A DNA stretch of 64,000 nt, taken from Cannabis sativa. Its lineage: Eukaryota > Streptophyta > Magnoliopsida > Rosales > Cannabaceae. Within the stretch, counting starts at the first letter, position 1. Every line of letters begins with the position of its first letter. The notes under the pieces are model-generated. The model was not told the DNA's origin. It searched no databases and saw nothing but the letters and a program-made list of their open reading frames with translations. The stretch is taken from positions 16,616,001 through 16,680,000 of the forward strand of contig NC_083603.1 in assembly GCF_029168945.1 (NCBI RefSeq), in the 5' to 3' direction. The position numbers and the translations under genes are program-made. Positions 1 to 11,925 of the stretch are shown one piece after another.

Positions 1-1129
1 GGCAGGCAGGGTTATTGCAACCTTTAGTCCTTCCTGAGTGGAAGTGGGAGGACATTGCAATGGATTTTGTAACTGGTTCTCCTGGAACCACAGGGATGTA
101 TGATTCGGTATGGGTCATAGTGGATAGATTTACAAAATCAGCTCACTTTCTGCCAGTGAAAGTAACATATTCAGTGAATCAGTATGCTGAACTGTATGTA
201 AAGGAGATAGTTCGTCTCCATGGAGCTCCTAAATCCATTGTCTCAGACAGGGATCCAAAGTTTACATCAAAGTTTTGGGTGAGTCTTCAGAAGGCTATGG
301 GTACTCAGTTAAAATTTAGCACATTCTTTCACCCTCAGACTGATGGTCAATCAGAAAGAACAATCCAGGTACTCGAAGATTTACTGCAAGCCTGTGTCAT
401 GGACTTTGAGGGTTCATGGAGTAAGTACTTTCCTCTTATTGAGTTTTCCTACAACAATAGCTACCAGAGTACAATAGGGATGGCTCTCTATGAGATGCTA
501 TGTGGTAGGAAATGTTGTTCCCCTATTCATTGGGATGAAACTGGAGAAAGGAAGTACTTGGGTCCAGAATTAGTTCTGAGGACCAATGAAGCTATTGATA
601 AGATCAAGGCTCGGATGCTTGCTTCTCAAGTTAGGCAAAAAAGTTATGTTGATCCGAAGCACAAAGATGTCACATTCTAGGCAGGGGAACATGTTTTCCT
701 GTGGGTTTCACCAATGAAAGGTATTAGGCGCTTTGGGAAGAAAGGTAAGTAGAGCCCTAGGTTCATTGGGCCATTTCAGATACTTGAGAAGGTCTGGCAG
801 GTAGCATATCGGCTAGCCTTACCACCAGCATTGTTGGCTGTTCATGATGTATTCCATATTTTTATGTTGAGGAAATATACCCGACTCATATCTTGAGTTA
901 TGAAACCCTTGAACTGCAATCAGACTTATCCTATGAAGAGCAACCTATTCAAATTCTTGACAGAAAAGAAAAGGTTCTTCGAAAAAAGACCATTGCTTTG
1001 GTTAAAGTGCTCTAGAGGAACATTAAGGTGGAGAAAGCCACCTGGGAGTTGGAGTCTGATATGAGGACTCAACATCCAGAGCTATTCAGGTTAGATTTTG
1101 AGGACGAAATCCTTTTAACGGGGGGATAA
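1..1129 (+). pseudogene. Ty3/gypsy chromovirus pol, integrase and C-terminal tail (5' part outside window)
   Basis: This is the 3' portion of a gypsy polyprotein. From 15 to 680 it reads as an integrase core: a W-K-W-E-D-I start, the D-R-F-T-K-S-A-H-F-L block, the second catalytic Asp in the SDRDPKFTSKFW motif, and HPQTDGQSERTIQ carrying the catalytic Glu. Further along, disturbed by stops and one frame slip, come the G-P-F-Q-I-L and L-P-P-A-L block and a chromodomain-like tail (EEQPIQILDRKEKVL, then ATWELE). Stops at about 678-680, in the KGK-stop-SPR stretch and in the VKVL-stop-R stretch show the copy is dead. The tail runs almost to the LTR, as expected for a Tekay/Del-like chromovirus. 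Lineage is inferred from the integrase and tail motifs; the element type is secure. Confidence 0.9.
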
Positions 1130-1130
1130 T

Positions 1131-3156
1131 TGTAATGACCGCTTTAGTAATTTGGATTAGTAAAGGCAATTAGCACTAATTTCTGTTATTTTTATGATTA
1201 TTTATGAAATTAATTATTGTGGGGCCCATTTTTAGAAATGAACATTAGAGTTGTAATTTCTTAATTCTGGAGATTTTATTAAACTCTAAGATTATTATTT
1301 AACTTATATATGAATTATGTTGTTTTTTATAATTTTTGCTCGGCCACAACGGAAAATGCGATGGATGGCTAGTTTGATCACATGGGTAAGTTTAGGACCT
1401 TATTTCTTAGTGGGAAACATTTTGGAGAAAATAAATATCGAGGTTGAGCGGGGTTATGGAATTTGACCATTTTACCCCTAGTTTTGGTAAATGCCTAAGT
1501 TATAACGTGGAGGGCATTTTAGTCTTTTGTTTAAAGGAGAGTAGGTGGCTGCCTAATTAGATGACACCTAGCAATTCTATGGCAGCAAGGGATTAATTAG
1601 AATCCCTTTTCAAATGAAGGAAATCAAAAGAAATAAAGAAAAAATCAAAAAATGAGGAAAAACCATCTTTCTCTCTCTCTCTCTCTCCCTTGTTCAACCA
1701 TAGCAAAAACCAGAGGAGATCACCTCTATTCAGGTGGTTTTCTGGATTTTCAGCTACGGATTCAAGTGAGACTCAAGTTGAGGTAAACCCTAGACCATTG
1801 GTTCTTTGTTTTTAAGCTTTGATTTGGTTTTAGTTTGTGATTTTGGGACATAGGGGATGTTAGGGTTAGAAATGTTTAGGGTTCGGATTTTTAGGTTCAT
1901 TTGAGTTGAATTTACTTTCTAGCAGCTGGTTTTGAGGTTTGGTTTAGGTTTTGTCCAAGTTTGTGCTTTGAGTTTAAAGCTTTGATCTCTAATGGCATGT
2001 TGTGTTTCATTGGGATTTTCTGTGTAATACTGGCTGGAAAATGTTGTCTATGCATTGGTTCGGTGCTTTGGAAGGTTTGGTCGCATTTGGTGGAGGATTG
2101 AGCAAGAAATGGAAAGCTTAGGCTGAAATGGTGAAAACCGACTAGCTTGTTTTACTAGCCGGTTCTGGCAGGGTCCCCAAATGCTTCATTTTCTCGACTC
2201 GTAGTTGGGTGTTTCCCTATTTCCAGAGTTAGAGTAACCCCTAGAGAGTATAACAGAACCTAGGGTCGTGGATTTGGGTTTCCCAGATCAGGGTTTTAAT
2301 CTTGTGATTCACCCGATTTTATTCTGTGATTAGGGCATCCATTTCGCACCAGACTTTCTGTTCAGGTCGGCTAGCACACTTGAATCTGGAAAGAAGGTAA
2401 GAACTGTGTATAATGTGTAATATGAATATCTGAGTGTGTATATGTGTTAAGTGTATATGCATGCTTATGGTTTAGTTGTACTATCAACATTTGTACAGCT
2501 AAGGTACATAGTGCATTGGTATAGTAAGTATTGTTTGAGAGTACATTACAGTGATACCAGCACAAGTACGAGAAGTACAGGGTGTTTGTGGGATATCACT
2601 CAATGGTACTCAGGGTACGAAATAAACCCTACCAACACTCGTACAATGAGGTACGTAGTGTACATGGTATAATGGCTATACCCTAGTAATGAACGTTCTT
2701 ACTCATCTATTAAGCTTTGAAAATAGGTGTATGGGGGCCTAAATACAAGTCGAAAATTATATGATATGTTATATGCTTTTCTTTTGGAGTCTGTCGACTC
2801 ACATTTATGCTTCCATGTGTAGGTAAAGGAAAGTTGAATGTTGAACAGGAGTGAGCTTGAGCTGAGATGAAGTTGTACATGTCAAAGCAGCGCGACCTGG
2901 AGTGTTCGATCTCGGGACATCTGGGAATATTATTTTGTAGTCGTTGTGCGACCAGTAATTTATTTTGGTATTTTGTGTATGAAAGCTTTTAAACAGGATT
3001 TCGATACTTGTAAATAGTTTTGTAAATTATTAAGTTTAATAATTAATATAAAAGTTTTAATTTTACACGTTTTTTTTCAAGAAAATTCTTTGATTAGCAA
3101 AGAGAGCACTGTAATTGAAAAAGCACTATAGCGTGCTTTAGCATTAGGGCGTTACA
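1131..3156 (+). repeat. 3' LTR of the Ty3/gypsy element
   Basis: The LTR starts TGTAATGACC, right after a purine tract (AACGGGGGG) that follows the pol tail, and ends GGGCGTTACA. The two ends form an imperfect inverted repeat with TG...CA limits, so both borders are well placed. Length is about 2.0 kb. A CT-dinucleotide run lies near 1669-1688. The 5' LTR and most of the element are outside the window, so insertion age cannot be judged. Short ORFs inside are chance ORFs. Confidence 0.85.
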
Positions 3157-4527
3157 TTTATTTTTATATTATATGATAAATAATTATTTATACTATATAA
3201 TATATTTTTTTTTTCTAACAAACTATTTATAAATAACTTACCTCAATTAATATACATAAAAAAAGTGTAATATATATATATATAAAAAAAAAATAACTAT
3301 CATAGATATCACAAAGTTTACAATATTTGAGAAAAATATATACATAAAAAAAAAAATAATAAATATAGTCAAATATTACTACAATCACTTAACCAAATTT
3401 AACATATTACATTACAAAATTTAACTTATTGGAAGAAGCAAAAACTAAGATAAAAATTATACCATACATTTTACACCAAACAAACCAAAAGACTACTTAT
3501 TATATTAACATTCACTTAACAAAATTTAATATATTCCATTACAAAATATAGTCAAATATTACTACAATCACGACACACACACACATGACTATTCAAAACC
3601 TAGACAAAAAAACAAATAAGACTTCATAATAACTATGGTCTTTATTCATTTATTTTTTTTTTTTTTCTTAACACACTAACAAACAAAACAACAACCGAAT
3701 ACATTTTTCAATGCGAGAAAACAAAATATTGGGTGGGGCTGTTTTTGTATTTACACGAAAAAGACTTCCATGGCTGCCTCCTTGTTAATTTCACAAACAG
3801 GGTAAAGTATTCTTACAGTAATTGACACCAATAAATAGCTAAATCCACACTATTTACCATTATTACATATAAAAAAAAAAAAAAAGACTTTGTCAAAGAT
3901 CAACAAAACCAATACAGATATTTACAATATATAAAAGAGAGATTGAGAAATAGAGAAATTCCCTTTAATCAAATATAAATAAAAATGCAAAAAATGTCAC
4001 TCAAGCATCAATCTCAATTATACATTTTGATGCTAATGAATTAAAGTAAAAGATTTACAGAATCCACTTTCTTGGATTCAAAGTCAGAAGTCCAGAATAA
4101 AAAAAATAGCTATTAAATCTAAACATTTAGAATCACATATTGGTTGTTAAATAATAAAATTAAAACTCACTAGATTTCGGTGCAACGAAATCAAAATCTA
4201 GGCAGTTTGAGGACAGAGTTTGTTGGACAATGATTTGGGCTTGCTCTCTTTGTACAAGAATGGCCACTCTATCTCTGCTCAGAGGTCGTCAGAGACAAAG
4301 AATGAGAGATAAGGGATTTCTCAACAATAGAGAAATAAAGTAAAAAAAATAAAAAAGAAAACTGTTTAAAACAAAGGAAAAAAAGAAACAAAAAGAGACA
4401 AAGTGAAAATATAGCGCCAAAATTTGAGTGACCCGCTCAATATTTTTGTAAGGAATGAGGTGTTTCATTCTTTGTCTTAGTTTATATACTAAAATATACA
4501 TTATTATTAATTATTATTATTATATAA
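3157..4527. other. AT-rich intergenic sequence, no gene recognised
   Basis: No coding signal is seen. The stretch is AT-rich with A-runs and a short tandem repeat (listed separately). Part of it (about 3720-3830 and 4040-4300) is less repetitive. On the minus strand a TATAAA-like box (about 4480-4490) is followed by leader-like CT-rich sequence, which could be the relic of a promoter and 5' end of a gene. No reading frame supports this. Confidence 0.4.
3364..3571. repeat. Diverged direct repeat, about 54-bp unit
   Basis: The string ATATAGTCAAATATTACTAC followed by AATCAC occurs twice (about 3364 and 3546). The companion block CACTTAAC-AAATTTAA-ATATT-CATTACAAAA also occurs twice (about 3386 and 3511), in rotated order. 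This is what partial tandem repetition of one unit would leave. Confidence 0.6.
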
Positions 4528-5163
4528 CTAGAAAATTAAGCCGTGCTTCGCGCCGTATTGTCTAATTTTTATAATATATATATATCATATTTATATTAAA
4601 TGATATAATTTTAAAAATAATATTTTAACGTGTATATGATAAACAAATTAATAGTGTTGGAACTAAAAATATAATTTGATATTTTAAAATATATAAAAAA
4701 GTGAAGATTTTGTGACAAATATTATTGTTATAATTATTAATAAAATAAAATTTATTTTATAATTAGTTTTTCGAATTTTTTATTTCATAAATTTATATTC
4801 TAATAAATAGTTGCAAATATTTTTATTAAATGAGTAAAAATATTATAAATCATGATCGTTTGTTATTTTCTAATTATTTTTAAATTTAAATAAAATAATT
4901 TTCAAATTCCTATTGTGTCACCTTAATTTTCTTATTGATTCATTTAATTATTATAAAATATTATTAGTAATTACTACAAAAAATTGATTATATATTTATT
5001 AATTTAATCATAATTAGATCTATTATATTATTATTTATATTTTGTAGTTGTATATAATTTTTTTAGTAAGTATTAGGAAAAATATGAAGAAAAATTTATA
5101 AAATGACACATAAACTCTTCTTGATCCTTTTCTTTAGTGTTTTCTTTTATATTTATATATAGA
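4528..5163 (-). mobile_element. Helitron-like non-autonomous element, copy 1 (3' end clear, 5' end tentative)
   Basis: The left edge reads A|CTAG then AAAATTAAG and CCGTGCTTCGCGCCG. On the minus strand this is a GC hairpin followed by a short AT spacer and CTAG|T, the classic Helitron 3' terminus (hairpin plus CTRR, inserted between A and T). The right edge is proposed at ...TATATATAGA|T (5163), which on the minus strand gives a TC start followed by TATATATAAA. There is no coding capacity. The interior resembles 7218-7750 for several hundred bases. The right end is uncertain because similarity to other local copies continues past it. Confidence 0.5.
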
Positions 5164-6309
5164 TATACATATTGATTTATTTGTTGAAAATTGATTTTTT
5201 TTTTAATTTTAAATATTTTGCAAAAATATGTATAAATAAATAATATCTATCATTTACATATCATGATAGAATATATATAACTTAAAAATTTAACATCCAC
5301 AATAGTCTCTTATCAAAGAAACTAGGTGATTGTTACGTGTCAAGCCACGTAGTGTTAGTTTTATTTAATATTTTAGTTTTTTATTTTAATTAATAATTAA
5401 AATAGTATAATTATTTGAACGATTTGTTTTATAAAAATAAAATATGTGTCAGTATATTTAGTAAGTAAAACATAGTTGTGTTATAATAATGTATGTTATT
5501 AATAGTAAAATGTACATTAATCTTCTAATTGAAAAAAGTTCTATTATCTCATTTCATATCTAATAATAGCTGCACAACTATATATTTATAGACTTTCACA
5601 TTCTTTGCAAATTACTAATAAGCACCAATAATATTTTCATATTCTAATATTTTTCAACCTTCTCCTCTTGGTGGTAAAATTAAAAATAAAACTAAAAATA
5701 AGCACAAACATATAAGGTAAATACTAATTACAACCCATTTCATCTTTTTTTTTTATTATTTTTTTAAGCCCAAGCCCAAAAATCTCTAACCCAACACAAT
5801 CAATCTTCTTTTATATTATCTTTTCTAGATATTTTATCTATATTTTTCTTTCTTAAAAAATAAATAAAAAAATTATTAATATTCTCCCAAGATAGGTTTG
5901 TTAGAGAGATATGTGGTTAAGATGATTTTTTTTAATTTAAAAAGAGATTATTAATATTTAAAAGATTGTTTATTTAAAAGATTGTTTAATTTTTTGGGTT
6001 AATTATTGGGTTTATTTTTTAACGGGAGATCAAACCTAATCGTTAAATTTAACAGAATATTCTTTTATTTTAAGTATATTCTGTTAAACCAAGAATGTTA
6101 AACCAAGAAATGCCGTTAGATAAGCACTTTTAATATATAAAGATATATATAAAAAAATATATATTTAAGGTGTCTTATTATTCTAATAAACATCATATAT
6201 CAATAAATCAATATAATTTTAATTATTTAAATAAAATTAAAATAAATAATTATAAAAAAATAATTTTTATATGAAAAAACAATTAAATGGTTTTTTATAA
6301 TTATTTTAA
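5164..6309. other. AT-rich repeat-derived sequence
   Basis: No gene. Blocks here reappear further right: 5164-5300 resembles 8246-8410 and 9085-9250. The stretch starting near 6135 resembles 8427-8590 and 9267-9430. It appears to consist of older, diverged copies of the same AT-rich repeat family. Confidence 0.5.
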
Positions 6310-6707
6310 GGCTAATTAGTAATTTTTTTCCCAGAACTTTGACATGTAGTAAATCGTGCCCCCTCAACTTTTTTGGCCGTTAAAAATTCCCCCCGAACTA
6401 TTGAGATTGTTAAATTTAAGGACTTTTGTCTAATCTTATTCAATTTCACTATTTCAGTGATTGTTTACGTACTAAACCATGCTCCCCAGACTTTGATATC
6501 AACCAAATTAAGCCCCTCAAACTTTGATATGTACTAAATCATGCCCCTTGAACTTTCATCCATTTTAGAATTTTTTACTAAAATTAGACAAAAGTTCTTA
6601 AATTTAACAATCTCAATAGTTCGGGGAGAATTTTTAACAGCTAAAAAATTTCAGGGGGCACGATTTAGTACATGTCAAAGTTCAAGGGGAAAAATTACTA
6701 ATTAGTC
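6310..6707. mobile_element. MULE-type MITE with long terminal inverted repeats
   Basis: A 398-bp element starts GGCTAATTAGTAATTTTT and ends in the inverse of GACTAATTAGTAATTTTT. The terminal inverted repeats extend about 125 bp with few mismatches. It is flanked by a perfect 9-bp duplication, TTATTTTAA, at 6301-6309 and 6708-6716. Long TIRs plus a 9-bp duplication are the signature of Mutator-like elements. It has no coding capacity. Related sequences at about 6850, 8575 and 9420 lack the insert and have a single version of the target, so they act as natural empty sites. Confidence 0.9.
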
Positions 6708-6716
6708 TTATTTTAA

Positions 6717-7217
6717 ACTTAATAAAAATTGAAAAATGTAAAATTATATTCTGCCTTCACTCTAAAAAAAATTGTAATGGGCAAGATTAAGTTCACCAAT
6801 CACCCACATACAAAATAAGTAAAATACTTTTTATATTAAAAAATAATTAAAGGGTTTTTTTTATAATTATTTTAAACTTGACAAATATTGAAAAGTACAA
6901 AAATATATTTTGTATTCTTTTCAAAAAAAAAAAAATTGAAACAAATTAGGCAAAATAAAAACTTGAGTAAGAAATTAATCAATCACCCATAAAAAAATAA
7001 TATTTTTTAGACAAAGGAAAGTAATGTAATAAGAATATTATTTATAACCTACATAGATAAAACCTAAACGGTTTTTAAACAATGTGGGACTTTTAGTTTG
7101 TTTGTTTGGTTTAATTTTCAAACAAAATAAGAGAATGTGTTAGAAATTAAGAAAAATAGGAAGAAAATTTTATAAAATGACACGTAAACCCTTTTTGTGT
7201 TTTCCTTTATATATATA
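6717..7217. other. AT-rich repeat-derived sequence
   Basis: No gene. It includes a second, insert-free version of the MITE target context (about 6840-6890). A block (about 7025-7190) recurs at about 8715-8870. The last 30 bases, ending TTTATATATATA before ACTAG, look like a Helitron 5' end abutting the next Helitron-like 3' end. Confidence 0.45.
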
Positions 7218-8245
7218 CTAGGGAACTAAGCCACGCTTCGCGCGGTGTTGCCTAACTTTTATAATTTTTATGTATATATATTGTATTTATATTAAGTGAT
7301 ATAATTTAAAATATAACATTTTAACGTGTATATTATAAACAAACCAATATAGTGTTGAAACTAAAAATATAGTTTGCTATTTTAAAATATATAGAAAAGT
7401 GAAAATATTGTGACAAATATAATCGGTATAATTACTAAAAAAATAAAAAAAAAAATTATGATTCTTTTTTTGTATTTTTGATTTCATAAATTTATATTCT
7501 AATAAATAATTATAAATATTTTTACTAAATAAGTAAAATATTATAAATTATGATGGTTTGTTATTTTTTAATTATTTTTAAATTTAAATAAAATAATTTT
7601 TTAATTCCTATTCTATCACCATAATTTTCTTATTGCTTCATTTAATTATTATAAGATATTATTATTAATCACTATAAAAAATTGATTATATATTCATTAA
7701 TTAATCATAATTAGATTCTATTATATCATTATTTATACTTTATTGTTGTAAGTATATCAAACGTCACTTAAAATAGAAACGAATAAAAAATATGTAAAAG
7801 AAAAAAAGATAAAGAAAAAAGAATCATAGAATAATAGGATGCTGCATTTCAAAAAAAAAAATAATAATAGGATGATGTCTCATATTTTTTGGCTTACAAA
7901 TATATAGATATATTAGATAAATATATAAATTAATATAAGAGTACTTTGTTAGAATAATTTATATATTTTTTGCCCATATATTTTTCGAACAAAAGTTAGT
8001 GTAAAAATACTTTATTTATAGTTTAGAAGTATACTAATCATGTATTTCTTAATCCATGTGAGATTTTTATAAATAATAATAAAAAAAAAAACTTACTAAG
8101 AAGTCATATATCTCAATTCTCAATACCTACAAATATATCAAATAAATTAAATTTATTAAAATTCTTTTAAAAGTAAAAATGGATCAAAATATTGTAGGAT
8201 GTTACCTCATTTTCTTTAGTGCTTTCTTTTATATTTATATATAGA
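7218..8245 (-). mobile_element. Helitron-like non-autonomous element, copy 2
   Basis: The left edge is A|CTAG, then GGAACTAAG and CCACGCTTCGCGCGG, a GC hairpin with one mismatch. On the minus strand this is a Helitron 3' terminus (hairpin, spacer, CTAG|T). The interior aligns by eye with copy 1 through about 7750 and then diverges. The proposed 5' end is the TATATATAGA|T at 8245. No proteins are encoded. The 3' end is convincing and the 5' end is a guess. Confidence 0.5.
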
Positions 8246-9566
8246 TATAGATATTGATTTATTTGTTAAAAACTATTTTTTTTTATTTTAAATATTTTAC
8301 AAAAATTGAAAAATATAAGGATATGTGTAAATAAATAATATCTATCACTCACATATGTGATGAAAAATATATATAACTTAAAACTTTAACATTTACAATA
8401 GTCTCATATCACGGAAGTATATAAAAAAATATATATTTAAAGTGTCTTATTATTCTAATAAATATTATATATTAATAAATTAATACAGTTTTAATTATTT
8501 AAATAAAATTAAAATAAAAAATTATAAGAAAATAATTTTTAATATAAAAAATAATTAAATTAATTTTTTTATAATCATTTTAAACTTAAAAAAGATTGAA
8601 AAATACAAAAATGTATTTTGCATTCACTTTAAAAAAAAAAAATTGTAACTTATTGGGCAAGATTAAGTTCATCAATCACCCATAAAAAAAAATACATTTT
8701 AGACCAAGGAAAGTAATGTAGTAAGAATATTATTTATAACCTACATATATTAAACCTAAACAATCTTTAAACAATGTGGGACTTTTAGTTTGTACATATG
8801 ATTAGGTTTTCAAACAAAATAGGAAATGTGATAAAAAATATAAGAAAAATAGAAAGAAAAAATTATAAGAGGTATACTAATTATGTAGTTCTTAATCCAT
8901 GTGAGATTTTTATAAATAATAATAATAAAAAAAACTTACTAAGAAGTCATAAATCTCAATTCTCAATATCTACAAATATATCAAATAAATTAAATTTATT
9001 AAAATTCTTTTAAAAGTAAAAATTGATCAAAATATTGTAGGATGTTACCTCATTTTCTTTAGTGCTTTCTTTTATATTTATATATAGATATAGATATTGA
9101 TTTATTTGTTAAAAACTAATTTTTTTTATTTTAAATATTTTGCAAAAATTGAAAAATGTAAGGATATGTGTAAATAAATAATATCTATCACTCACATATT
9201 TGATGAAAAATATATATAAATTAAAAGTTTAACATTTACAATAGTCTCATATCACGGAAGTATATAAAAAAAAAATATATATTTAAAGTGTCTTATTATT
9301 CTAATAAATATTATATATTAATAAATTAATATAGTTTTAATTATTTAAATAAAATTAAAATAAAAAATTGTAAGAAAATAATTTTTAATATAAAAAATAA
9401 TTAAATTAATTTTTTTTATAATCATTTTCAACTTAAAAAAGATTGAAAAATACAAAAATGTATTTTGCATTCACTTTAAAAAAAAAAAAAAAAATTATAA
9501 CTTATTGGACAAGATTAAGTTCATCAATCACCCATAAAAAAAATACTTTTTAGACCAAGGAAAGTA
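8031..9566. repeat. Large direct duplication (two units, about 840-bp offset)
   Basis: The sequence from about 8031 to 8720 (GTATACTAAT...ATCCATGTGAGATTTTTATA through AGACCAAGGAAAGTAATGTA) reappears almost base for base at about 8873-9566. Both units contain the Helitron-like TATATATAGATATAGAT string. The intervening 8720-8872 resembles 7025-7190, so the array is built from one larger repeat family. No coding potential. Confidence 0.8.
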
Positions 9567-9609
9567 ATGTAGTAAAAATATTATTTATGGACTTCTTGCT
9601 AAGTGGATA

Positions 9610-10446
9610 TGATTAGGCCAAACGCAGGCGCCTATTAACCACTCCAATGCAAGCAGTTGAAACCCCCAATTCCAAGAATGGCTCAAGCTCGTATTGATTA
9701 CTCCCAACCACATAAGGTAATTTAATAAAATGAAACTTTATCTTTGAAGGATCAAAAGCCACAACTCCTATAACGCGTCTCACCATTCCAATCATTGTCC
9801 AATACAATCATCCATTGGCAGCTACAGGTGGTTCATAGAAATGTTTTATCATATTTAACTCTGATAATGTTTTATCGATATTTATTCCCTTCCTCATCCA
9901 TTCCCCACTCTCAGAACAGTATACAGTGACTAATGCTCTCGTCAACAGTACCACTCGATAACGAGAGTATAAAACTAATCCACAGGTAGTGACAGACGTA
10001 AATGAAAAGCAACGAGGGGGTTTGGGAATCTTGAATGATTGGTGTGTAAGTAAATTAAATATGTATTAACCATCTCCTTTTCCATTTATTAGTAATAATT
10101 CATTAAAAGTGGACTCAATTTTGTTGATTTTTGTAGATCGATAAATTTTTTTGTTATTATTTCTATGAGGTAAGAATCATCCTTATGTAATTTTATCAAA
10201 ACTGAATACAAGACTTGTTGGTTGTTGCATATGATGACGAGTTACTATGCACTTGAAATGTTGAGAGTGAATCAAATCCCACCAACACTTACAAACCATC
10301 CCACACTTGGCTATGCTTTTCGAGTCAGGGACACGAATTAATATTTCAATTAGTAAGTCATCCGTAAAAATCGAGTTGATTTGGAACAGTATCTTCTTCA
10401 TAGACCTTGTTTGCATCACCATTTCTATTTCACTAATTATTAACAA
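9610..10446 (-). pseudogene. F-box protein pseudogene (F-box plus F-box-associated domain)
   Basis: The 5' part (10183-10446) gives an N-terminal F-box: DDLLIEILIRVP, then CKCWWDLIHSQHF, which would bind Skp1 in SCF ubiquitin ligases. The 3' part (9613-9830) gives an F-box-associated domain: PPVAANG, then LYW, GVVAFDPS, FHFIKLP. Between them about 370 bp carry only a compressed, frame-shifted remnant (CGLVLYS, VTVYCSESGEWMRK), so much of the middle of a normal 350-400 residue protein is missing. The strongly conserved Trp codon of the ANGWLYW motif is TGA here, a nonsense change. The copy also ends early at 9613. The family call is firm and the gene is not functional. Confidence 0.8.
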
Positions 10447-10529
10447 ATCACTTACTCTCTTATCTCTTCGCTATAGCTATAGGGGAGACGATTTTTTTTT
10501 AAAAGAATAGATATAAATTGATGTGTTAA

Positions 10530-10879
10530 TGTTGTTAAAATATTAAATTTGATTTAATATTGTTGTTTTCTAGAATTTTCTTGTTGCTATTAAGTTTCTA
10601 GACTATTCTTATATTTACTAAAGTATCTAGAGTCTTCTTGTTTGTTTAAGTACTCTTGTACTTTCTAGAATTATTTTTCACTTGTGTTAGTAGAGGGAAC
10701 TATGTAGAACAATGTAGAAGTTGGTCATTTAATAATATTTCTAGATTAGTCCATAAAGTCCTATAAATAGAGATGTAATCCCTTTTTGTACCAAGTCATA
10801 AACCACACAAGTTGAGATATAAAAATATAGCTTCTTCCATTTAAATATTCTCTCCAAAGTTCTTCTTATTTTCCAACAA
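10530..10879 (+). repeat. 5' LTR of copia element D
   Basis: The LTR starts TGTTGTTAAAATATT and ends TTTTCCAACA (TG...CA, 350 bp). It aligns along its whole length with the 3' LTR at 14978-15313 plus 35837-35848, with scattered differences. A TATAAATA box lies near 10761-10768, before the leader. Confidence 0.85.
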
Positions 10880-10882
10880 AGT

Positions 10883-10896
10883 TGTACCAGAGCAAA
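10883..10896 (+). promoter_or_regulatory. Primer-binding site of element D
   Basis: TTGTACCAGAGCAA lies 3 bases after the 5' LTR. It matches the common copia initiator-Met tRNA site TGGTATCAGAGC with two changes. Confidence 0.7.
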
Positions 10897-10910
10897 GTTT
10901 GTGAAGAAAA

Positions 10911-11925
10911 ATGGCAAGTGGAGGAAGATCCCCTTCCAAGTTCCAATGCTCACCAAGAACAACTATGACAATTGGAGTATTAAGATGAAGGCGCTACTAG
11001 GAGCTAAAGATGTATGGGATATTGTTGAGAAAGGTCATAAGGAGCAAGACGATGTTGCTCTTTCCCAAGCTCAATGAGATGCGTTAAGGGATTCAAGAAA
11101 GAGGGATAAGAAAGCTCTCTACAACATCTATCAAGCGGTGGATGAAGATGCGTTTGAGAAGATCTCAAATGCAACAACGACCAAAGAACCGTGGGAGAAG
11201 CTTCAAGCTTGCAACAAAGGAGCGGAGCAAGTGAAAAAGATCCGTCTTAAAGCTCTTAGAGGTGATTTTGAAACTTTAATGGAATATACTTAATCAATTT
11301 CTGATTATTTCACTAGAGCATTATCAATTGTCAATCAGTTAAGAAGAAATGGAGAATAAATTAGTGAAGTAAAGGTTATAGAAAAAATTATCTGTACTGT
11401 GAGTCCAACGTTTGAGTACATTGCTACAATCATTGAAGAGAGTAAATATTTAGAATCCATGACTATTGAGCAACTCATGGGTTCTTTACAAGCCTATGAG
11501 GAGAAACAAAAATAGGAAAAACAAGCGAAAGGAGAAGATGGAGAAATTACTAAAGCTCACCTTAGAAGAAGAAAATTCTAACAACAATAAAGATCAAAAA
11601 GGAAGAGGACGTAACCAAGGAAGTGAACGTGGACGTGGTCGAGGACAACGAAGAGAAAGAGAGGGTGGCTATAGTAACAATAATTTCAACAATGGAGAAC
11701 GAAGTCGAAATTCACAAGCACCAAGAGGGCGCGGAAGAGGAAACTCATTGTCAAGGAGTGAAAAATCTCACATCAAGTGCTACAATTGCAACAAGTACGG
11801 TTATTATGCCTCCGAATGTAGATCAAGGAGGGTCGAAGAAAGAGCCAATTTTGTCAAAGACAAAGGTGGAGAAGAAGGAACTTTGTTGCTTGCCTACAAA
11901 GACAAAGATGAAGCTCAAGAAAATA
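10911..11925 (+). pseudogene. gag of copia element D
   Basis: After an ATG at 10911 a frameshift leads into a typical copia capsid region: VPMLTKNNYDNWSIKMKALLG, then DALRDSRKRDKKALY and EKLQACNKG. Later come the zinc knuckle CYNCNKYGYYASEC (His position replaced by Tyr) and an Arg/Gly-rich basic stretch around 11600-11750. Several in-frame stops (QAQ-stop-D, EYT-stop-S, NGE-stop-I) break it. Gag would form the virus-like particle and bind element RNA. This copy is dead. Confidence 0.85.

Noticed and set aside
10307..10510. 67-codon plus-strand ORF over the F-box relic
   Set aside because: It is the antisense reading of the F-box coding segment and has no features of its own.
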